Positions 18,609 to 29,943 of a stretch of 64,000 nt of DNA are shown here, one piece after another. A program made the position numbers and the translations under genes. The number at the start of each line of letters is the position of its first letter. Position 1 is the stretch's first letter. Below the pieces are notes generated by a model, which saw only the letters and a list, made by a program, of their open reading frames with translations, made no database searches and was not told where the DNA came from. The stretch comes from Cryptomeria japonica (lineage: Eukaryota; Streptophyta; Pinopsida; Cupressales; Cupressaceae): NCBI RefSeq assembly GCF_030272615.1, contig NC_081408.1:305772450-305836449 (forward strand). Direction: 5' to 3'.

Positions 18609-19403
18609 TGTAGACACCCAAAATTGTCATGTCTAATTAAATAAATATTTTATTTATTTAATTATCTAAGCCTAATTCTTCTATTAATTAAATAAATTTT
18701 TATTTATTTAATTAATTCATTTATCCTCTTCTAGCCTTATTTCTCATTTAAATAAATACATTTATTTATTTAAATTATCCCTTTCCTAAATTAAATAAAT
18801 ATTTTATTTATTTAATTGTCCTATTTCTTCTATTAATTAAATAAATCTTTATTTATTTAATTAATTCATTATCTTTTTCTACACATGACACATGTCATTC
18901 ATCTCTTATTTCCTACACTACCTACCCCTTTCATTATTTTGGTATTTCTTATACCTACCCTCTAATCCTAGCCGACCTCTCTTTTTACACCTCTCAATCT
19001 TAACCCTCCATTTCTTATTGTGTCTTCTATTTAAGGAGATGCTTTCTTCATTGACAAGCCCTAATGGCTAATGACACATGCTAATGACTGATTTAGGAGG
19101 ACTTGGCTACACTACAATTCTACTTGCAACCACATTCCGTTCTTTGTTGAGCTCTTGTGCATACAAAAATCTGAGAGCAAGCATATCAAACAAGATCAAT
19201 GGAGATAGGAAGAATGGAGATCAAAACCCTAGTGGACATGTGATGGTATAATGTTTGTGATTTTTGAGTTATTTGCATTGTCTTAGGTTATCTCCATATG
19301 ATATGGTGGATCTTTGTTCATTGTTAGGCTAGGGTTTAGTGGTTGAATCCATTTTAGTCTTTCAAATATTGTTGTTTATTGCTATCCATTTTCACCATAT
19401 ACA
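18609..19403 (+). repeat. Element A 3' LTR (795 bp)
   Basis: It is identical to 3055-3856 by eye except for one fewer ACACATG unit and one substitution (A for T in CCATATGATATGG). The five AT palindromes are all retained. It is followed by the CCTTG duplication at 19404-19408. Confidence 0.95.
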
Positions 19404-19827
19404 CCTTGATATTGCAACTTTGTACCTGTGGCATTTTTGGAAGCCATGTAATTATGGATATTGTAATAGTATGTCAGTGGAATGAATGCTGTTTCAGTTG
19501 CTTTGATATTATGTTTAAATGTTTTATGGAAATTGGATGCATTGGAATACTTTAATTTCTTCATTTTGGAATTTAGATGTATGTGTAGTTTGAACTTAAG
19601 CATTTACTTTATCTAATTAAATGGACGATTGGATTAACCATGGTGTTAATATAATCTACAATTAATCTTCATTGGTAACCCTTAGGAAATCATGCGTTAG
19701 TCTTCCGCTGTGTTATTAGACGTGGAATGGTTATAATTAATGCACTTAATCTTTAAATTTTTTTTATTTCACCCTTTAGTTGCCTAGTTGTGTTGTTTTC
19801 CTTTAGGGTTCCTGGCGGGGCATTACA
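19404..19827 (+). repeat. Element B 5' LTR, right part
   Basis: It starts with the duplicated CCTTG and continues the B LTR (matches about 26405-26829), ending GGGGCATTACA. It completes the LTR split by element A. Confidence 0.9.
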
Positions 19828-19829
19828 TT

Positions 19830-19841
19830 TGGTATCAGAGC
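19830..19841 (+). promoter_or_regulatory. Element B primer-binding site (initiator Met tRNA)
   Basis: TGGTATCAGAGC, the classic initiator-Met complement, begins 3 nt after the LTR end. Confidence 0.9.
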
Positions 19842-19980
19842 CCAAGTTTCAACACTGGGTACTCTGGGTTTGTAGTGAGCCCATTCAACTTGACCTTTTT
19901 GCTTAGGTCTTAATGTTTATATTTTCCTTGTCTTATTGTTGTCGTAGATCTGAACCATTTTCTCTTTTTGGTGCTAGGTC

Positions 19981-20010
19981 ATGGCTAGGAAAGCTAGGGG
20001 AGGTGGCCAG
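19981..20010 (+). pseudogene. Element B gag remnant (10 codons)
   Basis: ATGGCTAGGAAAGCTAGGGG opens a gag-like start (MARKARGGG), but after about ten codons the sequence jumps into the middle of protease in another frame. Nearly all of gag is therefore deleted, with the junction near 20010. Confidence 0.6.
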
Positions 20011-20012
20011 TA

Positions 20013-23000
20013 GAGTTGGCTATAGGTGTCCGTGTCTCTGTAGATGCCTTTATTCCCAGTTGTGAGTTGGACCTAGGAACCATAGTTACCTTAGTTGACC
20101 TTCGAGTCATTCCTTTGGGTTCTTATGGAGTTGTGTTGGGGATGGATTGGCTATCATCTCACAGTGCTCGCGTAGATTCTCGCAAGAAGACAGTGGAATG
20201 TTTAGATGACCTTGGTAGAGAAGTGGAGATTGTTGGAACCCAGAGGCCAACATCTCTACGTATGATCTTTGCTATGCAACTTAAGCGGTGCATGCGTAGA
20301 GGGTGTCAACTTTTTGCAGTTTCTCTTGAGGATGTGGATGAGTTAGAGAGTCAAGAAATCACTCTTGATAGTCACCCTATTCTAGGGGAGTATGCTTATG
20401 TGTTTCCATTGGATATTCCTGGTATGCCTCCGAAGCAAGACATTGGCTTTCGCGTCAATTTGGTTCCTGGTGCAGAACCTATTTTGAGAGCTCCATATCG
20501 GATGACTACTCAGGAGTTGAGTGAGTTGAAGTTGCAGATAGAAGAATTTTTGGCCAAGGGATTCATTCATTCTAGTGTTTCCCCTTAGAGTGCGCCTGCT
20601 ATCTTTGTTAAGAAGAAAGATGGTTCTCTTCGGTTATGCATTGATTACCGACAGCTGAATAAGGTAACCATCCGAAATAGATATCCATTGCCTCATATAG
20701 ATGACCTTTTTGATCAGGTTAAGGGAGCCAAGGTGTTCTCTAAGATTGATTTGAAGTCTGGATACCATCAGTTGCGCATTTAGGATGCAGACATTCATAA
20801 GACAACGTTTCGTACTCGTTATGGTCACTATGAGTTCACAGTGGTGCCATTTGGGTTGACGAATGTGCCTTCAGTTTTCATGAGCTTAATGAATGGGGTT
20901 TTTCGCACCTACCTTGATCGTTTCAACATTGTATTCTTGGATGACATTCTAATTTATTCTAGATCTATGGAGGAGCATGAGGGTCACTTACGTCAGGTAT
21001 TGCAGTGCTTGAGGGAGAATCAACTTTATGCCAATTTGGTGAAGTGTGACTTCTTCCAGACTGAGGTGAACTATCTTGGTCATGTGGTTTCGGGAGAAGG
21101 TATATCTGTGGATCCTTCAAAGGTCCAAGCCATTGTTGATTGGCCAGTGCCGACCAACGTTTTAGAAGTTAGGAGTTTTATGGGTTTGGCCGGATATTAC
21201 CGTCGCTTTGTTGAAGGCTTTTCTTGAATAGGACACCCGATTACTTCTCTTCAGAGAAAAGGGAAGAAGTTTGTTTGGTCAGAACAGTGTGAAGCAACTT
21301 TTAGGACCTTGAAGGAACTCCTTGTCAGTGCTCCGATTTTGGCAGTTCCTGATCCATCTAGAGATTTTATGGTAGGCACAGATGCCTCTTTGGAAGGTAT
21401 AGGTGCAATACTTATGAAGGATGGATGTGTGGTTGCTTATGAGTCTCGCAAACTCAAGAACCATGAGTTGAACTATCTAGTTCATGATTTAGAGTTGGTA
21501 GTTGTAGTTCATGCTTTGGTTAGATGATGACATTTCCTGTTAGGGCGTCAGTTTGAGCTGCATAGTGATCACCGCAGTCTACAATATATATTCATGCAAC
21601 CGAACTTGAATGCTCGACAACAGAGATGGATGGAATTCTTCCGTGAGTATGAATTTGAGGTTCGTTATATTCAGGGGAAAGAGAACATAGTGGCAGATGC
21701 TTTGAGTTGTAGGCGGCATGAAGTTTCAACATTGTCCCTTGGAGTAGACTTGAGAGAGAGAATTCTAGGAGTTCTTCCTCAGGATACTTGGTATCAGGAT
21801 GTTAGAATGGTGATAGAGTCTAGAAGGCCTTTAGAAGGTAGATTTTCTAGATATAACCTTGAGGCGGATGGACTTCTTCGTCACCATGGACAGATCTATG
21901 TACCTCCTTTGGAGGGTCTTCGTGTTTTGATCATGACTGAGGCCCATCGTGCACCTTATTCGACACATCCAGGTGTCAAGAAGATGCACGCAGATCTTAG
22001 ACAGATTTATCATTGGGCTGGTATGAAACTTGACATTGCTGATTTTGTGTCAAAGTGTTTAGAATGTCAGCGGGTGAAGGCAGAGCATCAACACCCAGCA
22101 GGGCTTTTACAACCTAATTTGGTACCGGATTGGAAATGGGATATCATTTCCATGGATTTCATTATTGGATTGCCTGTCTCTTTGCGTTGTCATGATGCTA
22201 TCATTGTCATAGTTGATATATTGACTAAGGTTTCTCATTTTGTTCCTATTCGAGCTTCCTATACGACAGCGGTGGTGGCACGAGTCTTCTTGGAAGATGT
22301 AGTGAGATTACATGAGATTCCAAGGCAAATCATATCTGATAGAGATCCTGTCTTTACCTCAGCATTATGGACCTTACTTCAGCATGCTTTGGGGACTCAA
22401 TTGAATTTTAGTTCAACTTATCACCCAGAGACAGATGATCATATAGAGCAAGTGAATCGGGTATTAGAGGACATGCTTTGCATGTATGTGATGGACCAAC
22501 AGTTGCGTTGGGAGGAATATATCTATCTAGTGGAGTTTGCTTATAACAATGGATATCATAGCTCCATAGGTATGTCCCCCTTTCAGGCATTGTATGGTCA
22601 TCCTTGTTGCACTCCTTTGAGTTGGGATCGGCTAGAGGACAGGGTGCTTATAGGACCGGATATTCTTCGGGAGATGGAGCATCAGGTAGAGCAGATTCAT
22701 GAGCATTTGGTAGCTGCACAGGATAGGTAGAAGAAGTATGCAGATGCTCATAGGATAGATTGTCAGTTTTCTATTGGCGACCGTGTGTTCTTGAGAGTGC
22801 ATACGCGGAAGAGTCTGATCCGTTATGGAAAGGGTTCTAAATTGACACCTCGGTTTGTTGGACCTTTTGAGATCCTTGAGAGGATAGGACCTGTTGCCTA
22901 CCGTCTAGCCTTGCCATTGAGTCTATCCCGCATCCACGATGTCTTTCATGTTTCAGTTCTTCGACCTTATCATCCTGATGTGACACATGCTCTTGATTGG

Positions 23001-23186
23001 AACTCTTTGCAGGTCGAGGACAGGCAACTTTCCATGGAGCCCGTGCGCATTCTTCAGCGTCGGGATTTGATCCTCAAGGGTCGCACCATCGACCAGGTAA
23101 GGGTCCTATGGGACCTAAACGATGAGACCTCAGCGACTTGGGAGGATGCAGCGAAGATGAGAGAGTTGTATTCTTATTTGTTTTAG
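20013..23186 (+). pseudogene. pol: Element B pol remnant (partial protease, RT, RNase H, integrase, chromodomain-like end)
   Basis: One frame runs about 3.17 kb with no frameshift but premature stops at 20586 (TAG), 20781 (TAG), 21225 (TGA), 21525 and 21528 (TGA TGA) and 22728 (TAG). Protease keeps only its C-terminal side (LPLGSYGVVLGMDWL-type text) and lacks the catalytic Asp. RT shows [30 protein letters not shown] and FLDDILIYS. RNase H follows (VGTDASLEGIGAIL). Integrase has the zinc module (HPGVKKMH with CLECQRVKAEH), DFIIGLP and SDRDPVF; the expected Glu region reads DDHIEQVN. The last about 50 residues ([19 protein letters not shown]) resemble a chromovirus chromodomain. The element cannot supply its own proteins. 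Confidence 0.9.
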
Positions 23187-23206
23187 GCTTCCAGGAGTAA
23201 GCCTAG

Positions 23207-23221
23207 TTTTGGGGGGGAGAA
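23207..23221 (+). promoter_or_regulatory. Element B polypurine tract
   Basis: TTTTGGGGGGGAGAA lies directly before the 3' LTR start TGTAGTACCC. Confidence 0.9.
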
Positions 23222-26200
23222 TGTAGTACCCCTACTCGTTTGAACTCATTAGACTCATATTTTATTATTGTTTGTGTTCAGAGGATACATTACCATGATG
23301 TGTTATTTAGATTTTTATGACATTATTTCATGCTTTATCTGGATATGAGATGAGTAATTTATTGCAGTATCTCAGTACTTGTGATTTATGGCATTTTATA
23401 GATTATTGCTATATACTGACACTTTACTTTATCTATGCAATGTGGAATTATATGTTGTGTGTCTGAGAGTGTATTGGATGCAAGGGGACGATTTTCCTTC
23501 CCTCATTTCGGTGAGACATGGAACGTCGCGATTCTCCTTCATCGGTGTGTATGACGTGTTTTCTATATTGTATATATACATGTGTGGTTCGGTGATGCAG
23601 GATATTGCAGGTACAAGTACCGGGTAGGTACGAGGTATCGTTTCCACCTGGCTTCATAGGTTAGAGCGTGCCTTATATTTTTCGATGGAAGTGGAGGAGA
23701 TAGTAGTTGACCCTATGTTACTCATTTACACTCGTGTGAGTGTCATCAGTTGGTCGTCTAGTCAGTTAGTTTGACCTTCGTATTTTGTCATTTGATCTTT
23801 TTATGAGTATTTGCTTGAGATTTGTTCAGTTTGTGTGTTTTAGTGGATTTGATTAATTAATTAAAGTTTATGGAGTTATCTAATAGTTGATTTATGTATG
23901 CATTGAGATTATAAATTTAATTAATGAAAATAAGTTATTAAATTAAGTTGCAAGCTGCATGATATTAGAAATATATTTTATTTAAATTTTAGTGGAAAAA
24001 TAAATTAGATTAGTTGCATTTATTGTTTCCTAGAATTTTAAATAAATAAAAGAATAAAAGAATAAATAAATGAATAAAAGAATTAATTAGAATTGAAGTA
24101 TTGCTTTAATTTCTTTATTTAGAAAATTAATTAATTTGCATGAGAAAAGAAAAGAATGAAAAATGATTTTTAATTATTGCATGTTAACTTATCCCTTTGT
24201 TAGAAAATTGGAAAAGAAAAGAAAATTGCTTTTATTACTAAATTTAGGTTTTTGGAAAAAAGATATTCAACCTAGAATTTTAGTTTAAAAAGGGGAATAG
24301 GTCATTATTTTAGGATACACAGGAAACAGGTCAAGGATTTAGGTGAAGAAATTTATTTGGAAGCTTGTTGAAAAGATTAGGGCTCTTTTACAGATTTCTT
24401 CCAGGAAAGCTATACTAGGTTGGGTGACTTCTTTTGATTGTTGTTTTAAGAAAATATTTCTATTTCTTCTATCTTCTGAATGATGTGTGTGTTAAGATGA
24501 TTGTCATATCTTGTCTGATTAATTCTGTTCTTAGCTAAAGTCCATACTTGAAGTTAATTTCTAGTTTAATGGAAAAAAGTTATTTCTGGGTGTTTGTGGA
24601 TTAAATTTTGAGAAAATTGGGAAAAATTATTATGGCAAATTTTGCCAAGAATTTTGTTGTGCATGGAAATTGCAAGATTTGAGAGGTATGGGATTTATCA
24701 GAGAAATCAATCCCTCTTGATTATTTTTATTCTGATTTTGGTTATGTCAATCTTTTATTTGTATCACTGTGAAATTGTTAATTACTCTAGGTATAAATTA
24801 AATTTATTGGGTTATTTACGTTTTGGGAAAATATTTTATTTAATTACAAAAAAAAATATATATATTGTAAAAGATTAAATTTTGTAAAAATGAATTTATT
24901 GGAAAAATTATTATTTTTATTTATGTTTTTGAATTTACTGAAAATAAATTAATTGAAAAAAAAAAATCAACCCTCGGTAGCACTACCGACGGTAGTACGG
25001 CTACCGTACGTTAGCAGTACTACCGACGGTAATATGCTACCTATGGTAGCATTTGCTACCGTGCGGAAGCATGGGCTACCGTGCGTAGCATATGCTACCG
25101 TGCACAGTGGCAGAGGTTAAATATATTTTTTTTTTGTGCGTACCTTGACATAACACTTTCGGGTTTCGTGCCCGGGGTTGTGTATTTTGAGTTATTTATT
25201 AATTAATTTATAATATATATATGTATGTATTTATATATTATATTTATATATAAGTTTTTTTTTTATTAATATGGGTATTATATTATGTTAGCTTTATTTT
25301 AATACTGTGGAAATTCTATTCTGAGTTATTAAATATATATATTTTGTAATATAATTATAAGTGAATTATTTGTAGTGATTTATCCTTATTGGACAAATGA
25401 CAAAATTGATTTATATGTGTAGTTGTAAATTCTTATTATCTATAGATTCCTTATTTGCAAGTTATTTATGCTTTTGGCTGTTGTAAGAAAAGATTGCCTG
25501 TATTAGGGTCTTGTGTAAATGGTGTTTGCAGTCAAGCTTAATTCCATTGCAATTCTGGTTGAGTTCTATGTTATTATATCTCCTTGGTCAGGTGTTGTTG
25601 TATAACCTTATTGATGTGAGCCATTGTGTGTTTTGTCCAAATGGTCAATCTTGGGTTAGTGATTGTGTATCCTTCACCTGTGGTTTGTCAGGATTAGTTA
25701 TGGCTATCTGTTTTGCCATAGAGTTCTCATAGAGAGACATTTCCTATTAGTGTCCTATGAGAGAGAGTGGCTTTCGAGCGGGGGCCATGCCCGAAGTGGA
25801 TGACAGGATAACCCGTCGAAAGTCAGTTAAAAAGTGATAACCTAATAATATATTGGGGGGGAGTGAAATAAATATTAATTAAGATAATGTACCTTGTGCA
25901 TAGGTGTAGTGCTTGTACAAGGCTCATAATGTTACGAGAAGTCCTGGAATGGCAAACTTACCACCTTATCTTCACGAGAGGATTGGTAGGGTCCAAATGA
26001 GACTTAGTTGGAGCCAGAAGCCGAGAGAGGTTACCAGGACAGAGAGCCGGGACCTAGGAGGCCTACCATGGTAACCATCAAGCTATGCGATCACACTCTC
26101 TCCTTAGCGTCACTAGTGTTGTGAGTTGAGTCACATGGATGTTTGCGGAGTCATATAGTTCTTTTGTACTTGTCTTTCTTTGCTTGCTTGAGGGTTTTCT

Positions 26201-26829
26201 ACTATCTCCTAGCACGGTGGGGTGGTTCCATTTCGGGATCACATGGTCGGGTGGTAGTGCCACTTTCCATTGGATGTTCTGGATTGTATCTTCAGGCGAG
26301 GAAAGACTTCACTGACATTTCTTGGTTCGTGGTTCATGTAGCAGCTCATGTTCGTGATCATTGTTCAGTTGAGACCTTGTGGTCATTGTATTAACTTTTA
26401 TGTAACCTTGATATTGTAACTATGTACCTGTGGCATTTTTGGAAGCCATGTAATTATGGATATTGTAATAGTATGTCAGTGAAATGAATGTTGTTTCAGT
26501 TGCTTTGATCTTATGTTTAAATGTTTTATGGAAATTGGATGCATTGGAATACTTTAATTTCTTCATTATGGAATTTAGATGTATGTGTAGTTTGAACTTA
26601 AGCATTTACTTTATCTAATTAAATGGATGATTGGATTAACCATGGTGTTAATATAATCTACAATTAACCTTTGTTGGTAACCCTTAGGAAATCATGTGTT
26701 AGTCTTTCGCTGTGTTATTAGACGTGCAATGGTTATAATTAATGCACTTAATTTTTAATTTTTTTTTATTTCACCCTTTAGTTGCCTAGTTGTGTTGTTT
26801 TCCTTTAGGGTTCCTGGTGGGGCATTACA
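23222..26829 (+). repeat. Element B 3' LTR (3608 bp)
   Basis: The complete LTR runs from TGTAGTACCC to GGGGCATTACA. It is uninterrupted and gives the reference for the split 5' LTR. The first 395 bp have no counterpart in this window. Small open frames inside it have no recognisable product. Confidence 0.95.
24968..25105. repeat. GGTAGC/GCTACC dyad cluster in B 3' LTR
   Basis: This is the shorter counterpart of 1396-1680. Alternating CGGTAG/CTACCG words begin after CAACCCT and end before GCACAGTGGCAGAGG. Confidence 0.8.
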
Positions 26830-27863
26830 AGTAGAAACCATGCAACATGTTGAAACTCATACAAAGATCCACCATATCTTAAATGAAAATCATGTATTCA
26901 TTTTGACATATAGTCTTGGCAACAATATCTAGTTTCCTGCTATTACTACTTCTTATGTTGGCTCCTAATATCTATAGACTTCTTAATTACAAATGAAGGG
27001 CCTAGATTGATTTGAAACCAATGACCAAGCTATTTATATGAAATCCTAATTGGGGTAGTTACAACAATCACCTCATTGAGAAATGACACGATTACACAAC
27101 TTTGGACACATTTCCCTTTTTATAACAGACTAATGGGGAGTGAGGTTTGGTAAGGTATGATATTTAAATGCAATTCCACATGCCACTCTAATTTTTCTTA
27201 GATGATTTAGGTTCAATGAACTTGAACATGTTGATGTGGCATCACTTGATTGGTTGAGAATGATTAAGTGCCACATCAATGCAAATATCTATTGATTCTG
27301 AACATCATCCAATTATTTGATATGATGGCTTATATTTTTAAATTGCATCATCTCAATTAAGTTTCAAACTTTGATTAACTCCTCTGAAACTATCACAATG
27401 TCCTCCTTCATCACATTTCATCTTCATTTTTTGAAATCTTCTTTCTTGTGTTTGATATCCCTAACTTTGATTATGTCATCCTCGCCATGTCTTTAACTTG
27501 TCTTTCCTTCATGTTGTCATCTTTCCTTTGTCTTGAGCATCCTTGATTTTGATGTTTCCCTCTTTCACATTGTTGAGAGTCTTAAGATATCCTTTCTTTG
27601 TTCCAAGGTTATTGTAAAATTCTTGTTGTAATTCTCTTCATGTTGTAATGTATTCAGTCTGTCACTTCTTTGTATGACTTGTTCTCCCACATGTGGTGAA
27701 GTCCTTTTATAATGTTGATCTGGCACTCACATTCTTATATCAATCCTAAATGCAAGAAATTACCTTGAATTATAGTTATAAATGAAATGCTTATGTTTTT
27801 GATTAATAAAGCAACGTTAACTAGGGCACTGACTCTTTACATAGCCAAAAAGATATAAAAAAT
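26830..27863. other. AT-rich spacer
   Basis: I see no gene, repeat or RNA here. It begins right after the element B 3' LTR. Confidence 0.6.
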
Positions 27864-29240
27864 TTAAAAACAACCCAAAGGCAGCAAACAAACGAGCAGG
27901 GGTACAAACCCCAAAACAAACAAGTCAGACAACCAAACACCTGTCAAACTTGTAACAACCCACCCCAACTCAAGAGTGGGGAGAAACACCCAAATCTTGA
28001 CAAAGCGGGGGGGGGGAGGTTGGGAAAGGGAGGTAGATTTTCCCTTCTGCTTGTGACAAACAATCGTCCAGGTAACACTGTCATAAGGAACATTCAAAGA
28101 AAAATCAGGCAGGGGGGGACCCTGCAAAGTTAGTACCAGACTGCTGTTGCAGAACAATAGTAGACTGTTGCTGTAGAACAACAACAAGAGCATAATTGCC
28201 AAGAGAAGAGCGAGACAATGGAGCAAGAGAAATAAAAGTTGGAGCCAAAGCGATGGAAGAGTCCACGACAATAGTAACATCAACAAAAACTTCATCAACA
28301 GTAAGGGGAACCTATTCTTAGGAGGAGACATCATATTCTAGAGAGGAGTTGATAGAAGAAGACTTAGAAGGATTAATCATCAAATGATATTCAGTAGCAT
28401 CCTTCCACCAAGTTGCAATACCTCTGTGACGGGAGAGAAAAAAGTCTGAAGCTAAGTGATCCATTGAAAAGCATCTTCAATAGCAAAAGGGGAGGCCCTC
28501 ATAATCCACTGATTTAGTCCATGGCCTATCCCGAACCATTAGAAACACATCCCTAAGGAGGGGCATAGATATGTCAACATCGATTAACAGATAGCCAAAG
28601 GTTGAATGACCCATGGAGGTCATGGCATCATAAACTTTTAAGAAGCTACCAATGGAGTTACCGATGACCTCAAAACAAGAAGGCTCCCAAAAATGGAGAG
28701 GAAGATTAGGGAGGCGGACCCAAACTAGATGAACAATAAGAGGTTTGATAAGGGGGTTGAAGGAAGTTGTCCAGGGCTTAATAGAAAGAGAGTGATCTCC
28801 CCAAGCCCACAACTTACCCAAAACCGAATCTCGATCAAGAGTAGAAGTAAAAGAAACAATGAAAAATCCTTTAGCATAAGGAAAAATCTCAAGGCCATGA
28901 ATAACTAAAGGTTTCCAAGAGTCACTCACCCAGTTATGAAGGTCCAGAAGAGAAAGCCATAACCCAGTAAATTTGCAAACCAAAGCGCAACGTTGATAAA
29001 ACTCAACATTTTCCGCAACCTCTTGGCCACAGACTACAATAGGGGAAGTCTTGGCACAGGGAAAATGAAAAAATGGCTTGTGGAGATGAGTAGTAGCTCT
29101 GGCCACACAGACAAAGCTACGCCCAAGAGAAAATGGAGGAGGTTTCGGATGAAAAAGATTGCCAACAATAGGGATCTTGGCACCAACAACATCGGCCCCG
29201 ACGTCAACACCCACAACAAAAGAAGGGTAGGTCCAGGATG
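27864..29240 (-). pseudogene. DUF4283/zinc-knuckle protein pseudogene (LINE ORF1-type)
   Basis: The - strand frame at 29214-28477 has the DUF4283 pattern: FYQRCALVCKFTGLWLSLLD, WKPLVIHGLEIFPYAKGFF, a GxLWAWG-type turn, then VWVRLPNLPLHFWEPSCFEV and DYEGLPFCY. A decayed zinc-knuckle region follows (RCFSMDHLASDFFLSRHRG, with missing cysteines), then stops and low-homology sequence down to about 27864. In plants this domain pair is typical of the first ORF of L1-type LINEs and related gag-like proteins that bind nucleic acid. No reverse transcriptase ORF is found next to it, so this is a truncated or decayed copy. The N-terminal limit near 29240 is uncertain. Confidence 0.7.
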
Positions 29241-29629
29241 TCTTTTGGAAGCTCCATCTAAGTGGAACTTGACTTTTAGAATATCTTCTATTTTATCCTT
29301 GGACCTGAGATGACAAACTTCTCGCCCCTTTTTGGAGTAATTTATGGGTATAAAATTGCTTATGTTACTAATGCTCACTTTTGCTATGGTGATTTAGATG
29401 TATATTGTTATTTTTTTCAAATTTTGAGCCAGTGAGTCCCAGGGCTTAAACTCTAGTCCATGATGAGTGGATCATCTAGATTTTAAGTAGCTGCTGAGAA
29501 AATTTTTAGTTAGGTGAATGCATTGTGGATTTCCCCTAGGTTTTCAAATTTTGTAATTTGAAATTCGAAAAAGAGAACAAGATATGTATTGGTAAACTTA
29601 AAGCTCCTTCCAAACCCTTCTCTTAGGGT
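29241..29629. other. Spacer without recognised features
   Basis: Nothing supportable is seen on either strand in this AT-rich stretch. Confidence 0.5.
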
Positions 29630-29943
29630 GTTTTGACACCTCGATGCACAACAACAGAGGAAGGAGCTTTGCCAAGCAAACCCTCGACATCAACAACTCC
29701 CCTAACACCGGTCGCAGATACAAAAGGCAAGGCTGTAGCCTCAACAACACAGGCACCTCCAGCCGAACCGCTAGCCACAACAGGGGGCATCCAAGAGAAG
29801 GAGCCGATACGAGGATGGTAGAAGTGTTCAAGACCTCAGTGGGAGAGATGTTAGCGTTGCATGGAGAGAAAACCATCACGAGGGAGATCACAACACGAGT
29901 AAATGCTTATGTTATTGAAATGCAAGCAATTATGATAAAATGA
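29630..29943 (+). pseudogene. Possible coding remnant, unidentified
   Basis: Base use shifts to more GC and a frame reads a Thr/Pro/Ala-rich stretch (EGALPSKPSTSTTPLTPVAD), closing at 29821. The neighbouring frame then reads VEVFKTSVGEMLALHGEKTI followed by TREITTRVNAYVIEMQ. One frame change would join them. I do not recognise the product; an alternative is chance openness in a GC-richer patch. Confidence 0.25.

Larger units (their letters stand above)
3055..19403 (+). mobile_element. Element A: young 16.3-kb Tat/Ogre-like Ty3/gypsy retrotransposon with an antisense PMD gene
   Basis: Near-identical LTRs (802 and 795 bp) start TGTAGACACC and end CATATACA, bounded by CCTTG duplications. In order the element has a primer-binding-like site, a 2.35 kb leader with motif arrays, a gag-pro-pol frame with a second archaeal-type RNase H (the hallmark of the Tat lineage), integrase after an in-frame TGA, a hairpin-bearing spacer, an antisense spliced gene of plant mobile domain type, and a polypurine tract. 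Extra antisense ORFs downstream of pol, some PMD-like, are known in the Tat lineage. The LTRs differ by one substitution and one 7-bp unit, so insertion was recent. Confidence 0.95.
1..26829 (+). mobile_element. Element B: old, gag-deleted Ty3/gypsy LTR retrotransposon (chromovirus-like), host of element A
   Basis: Two copies of one long LTR flank an internal region at 19828-23221. The 3' LTR is complete (23222-26829). The 5' LTR begins outside the window, because base 1 matches about base 395 of the 3' LTR, and it is split at 3054/19404 by element A. The internal region has a primer-binding site matching initiator Met tRNA, a pol frame with protease remnant, RT, RNase H, integrase and chromodomain-like end, and a G-rich polypurine tract. 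Gag and the protease active site are deleted and pol has several stops, so B is defective. The left target duplication lies outside the window; the right candidate is AGTAG at 26830-26834. Many visible differences between the LTRs show an older insertion than A. Confidence 0.9.

Noticed and set aside
26420-26605. Leftward open frame also present at 19382-19603
   Set aside because: It is duplicated because it lies in both B LTRs, and it shows no protein family features.
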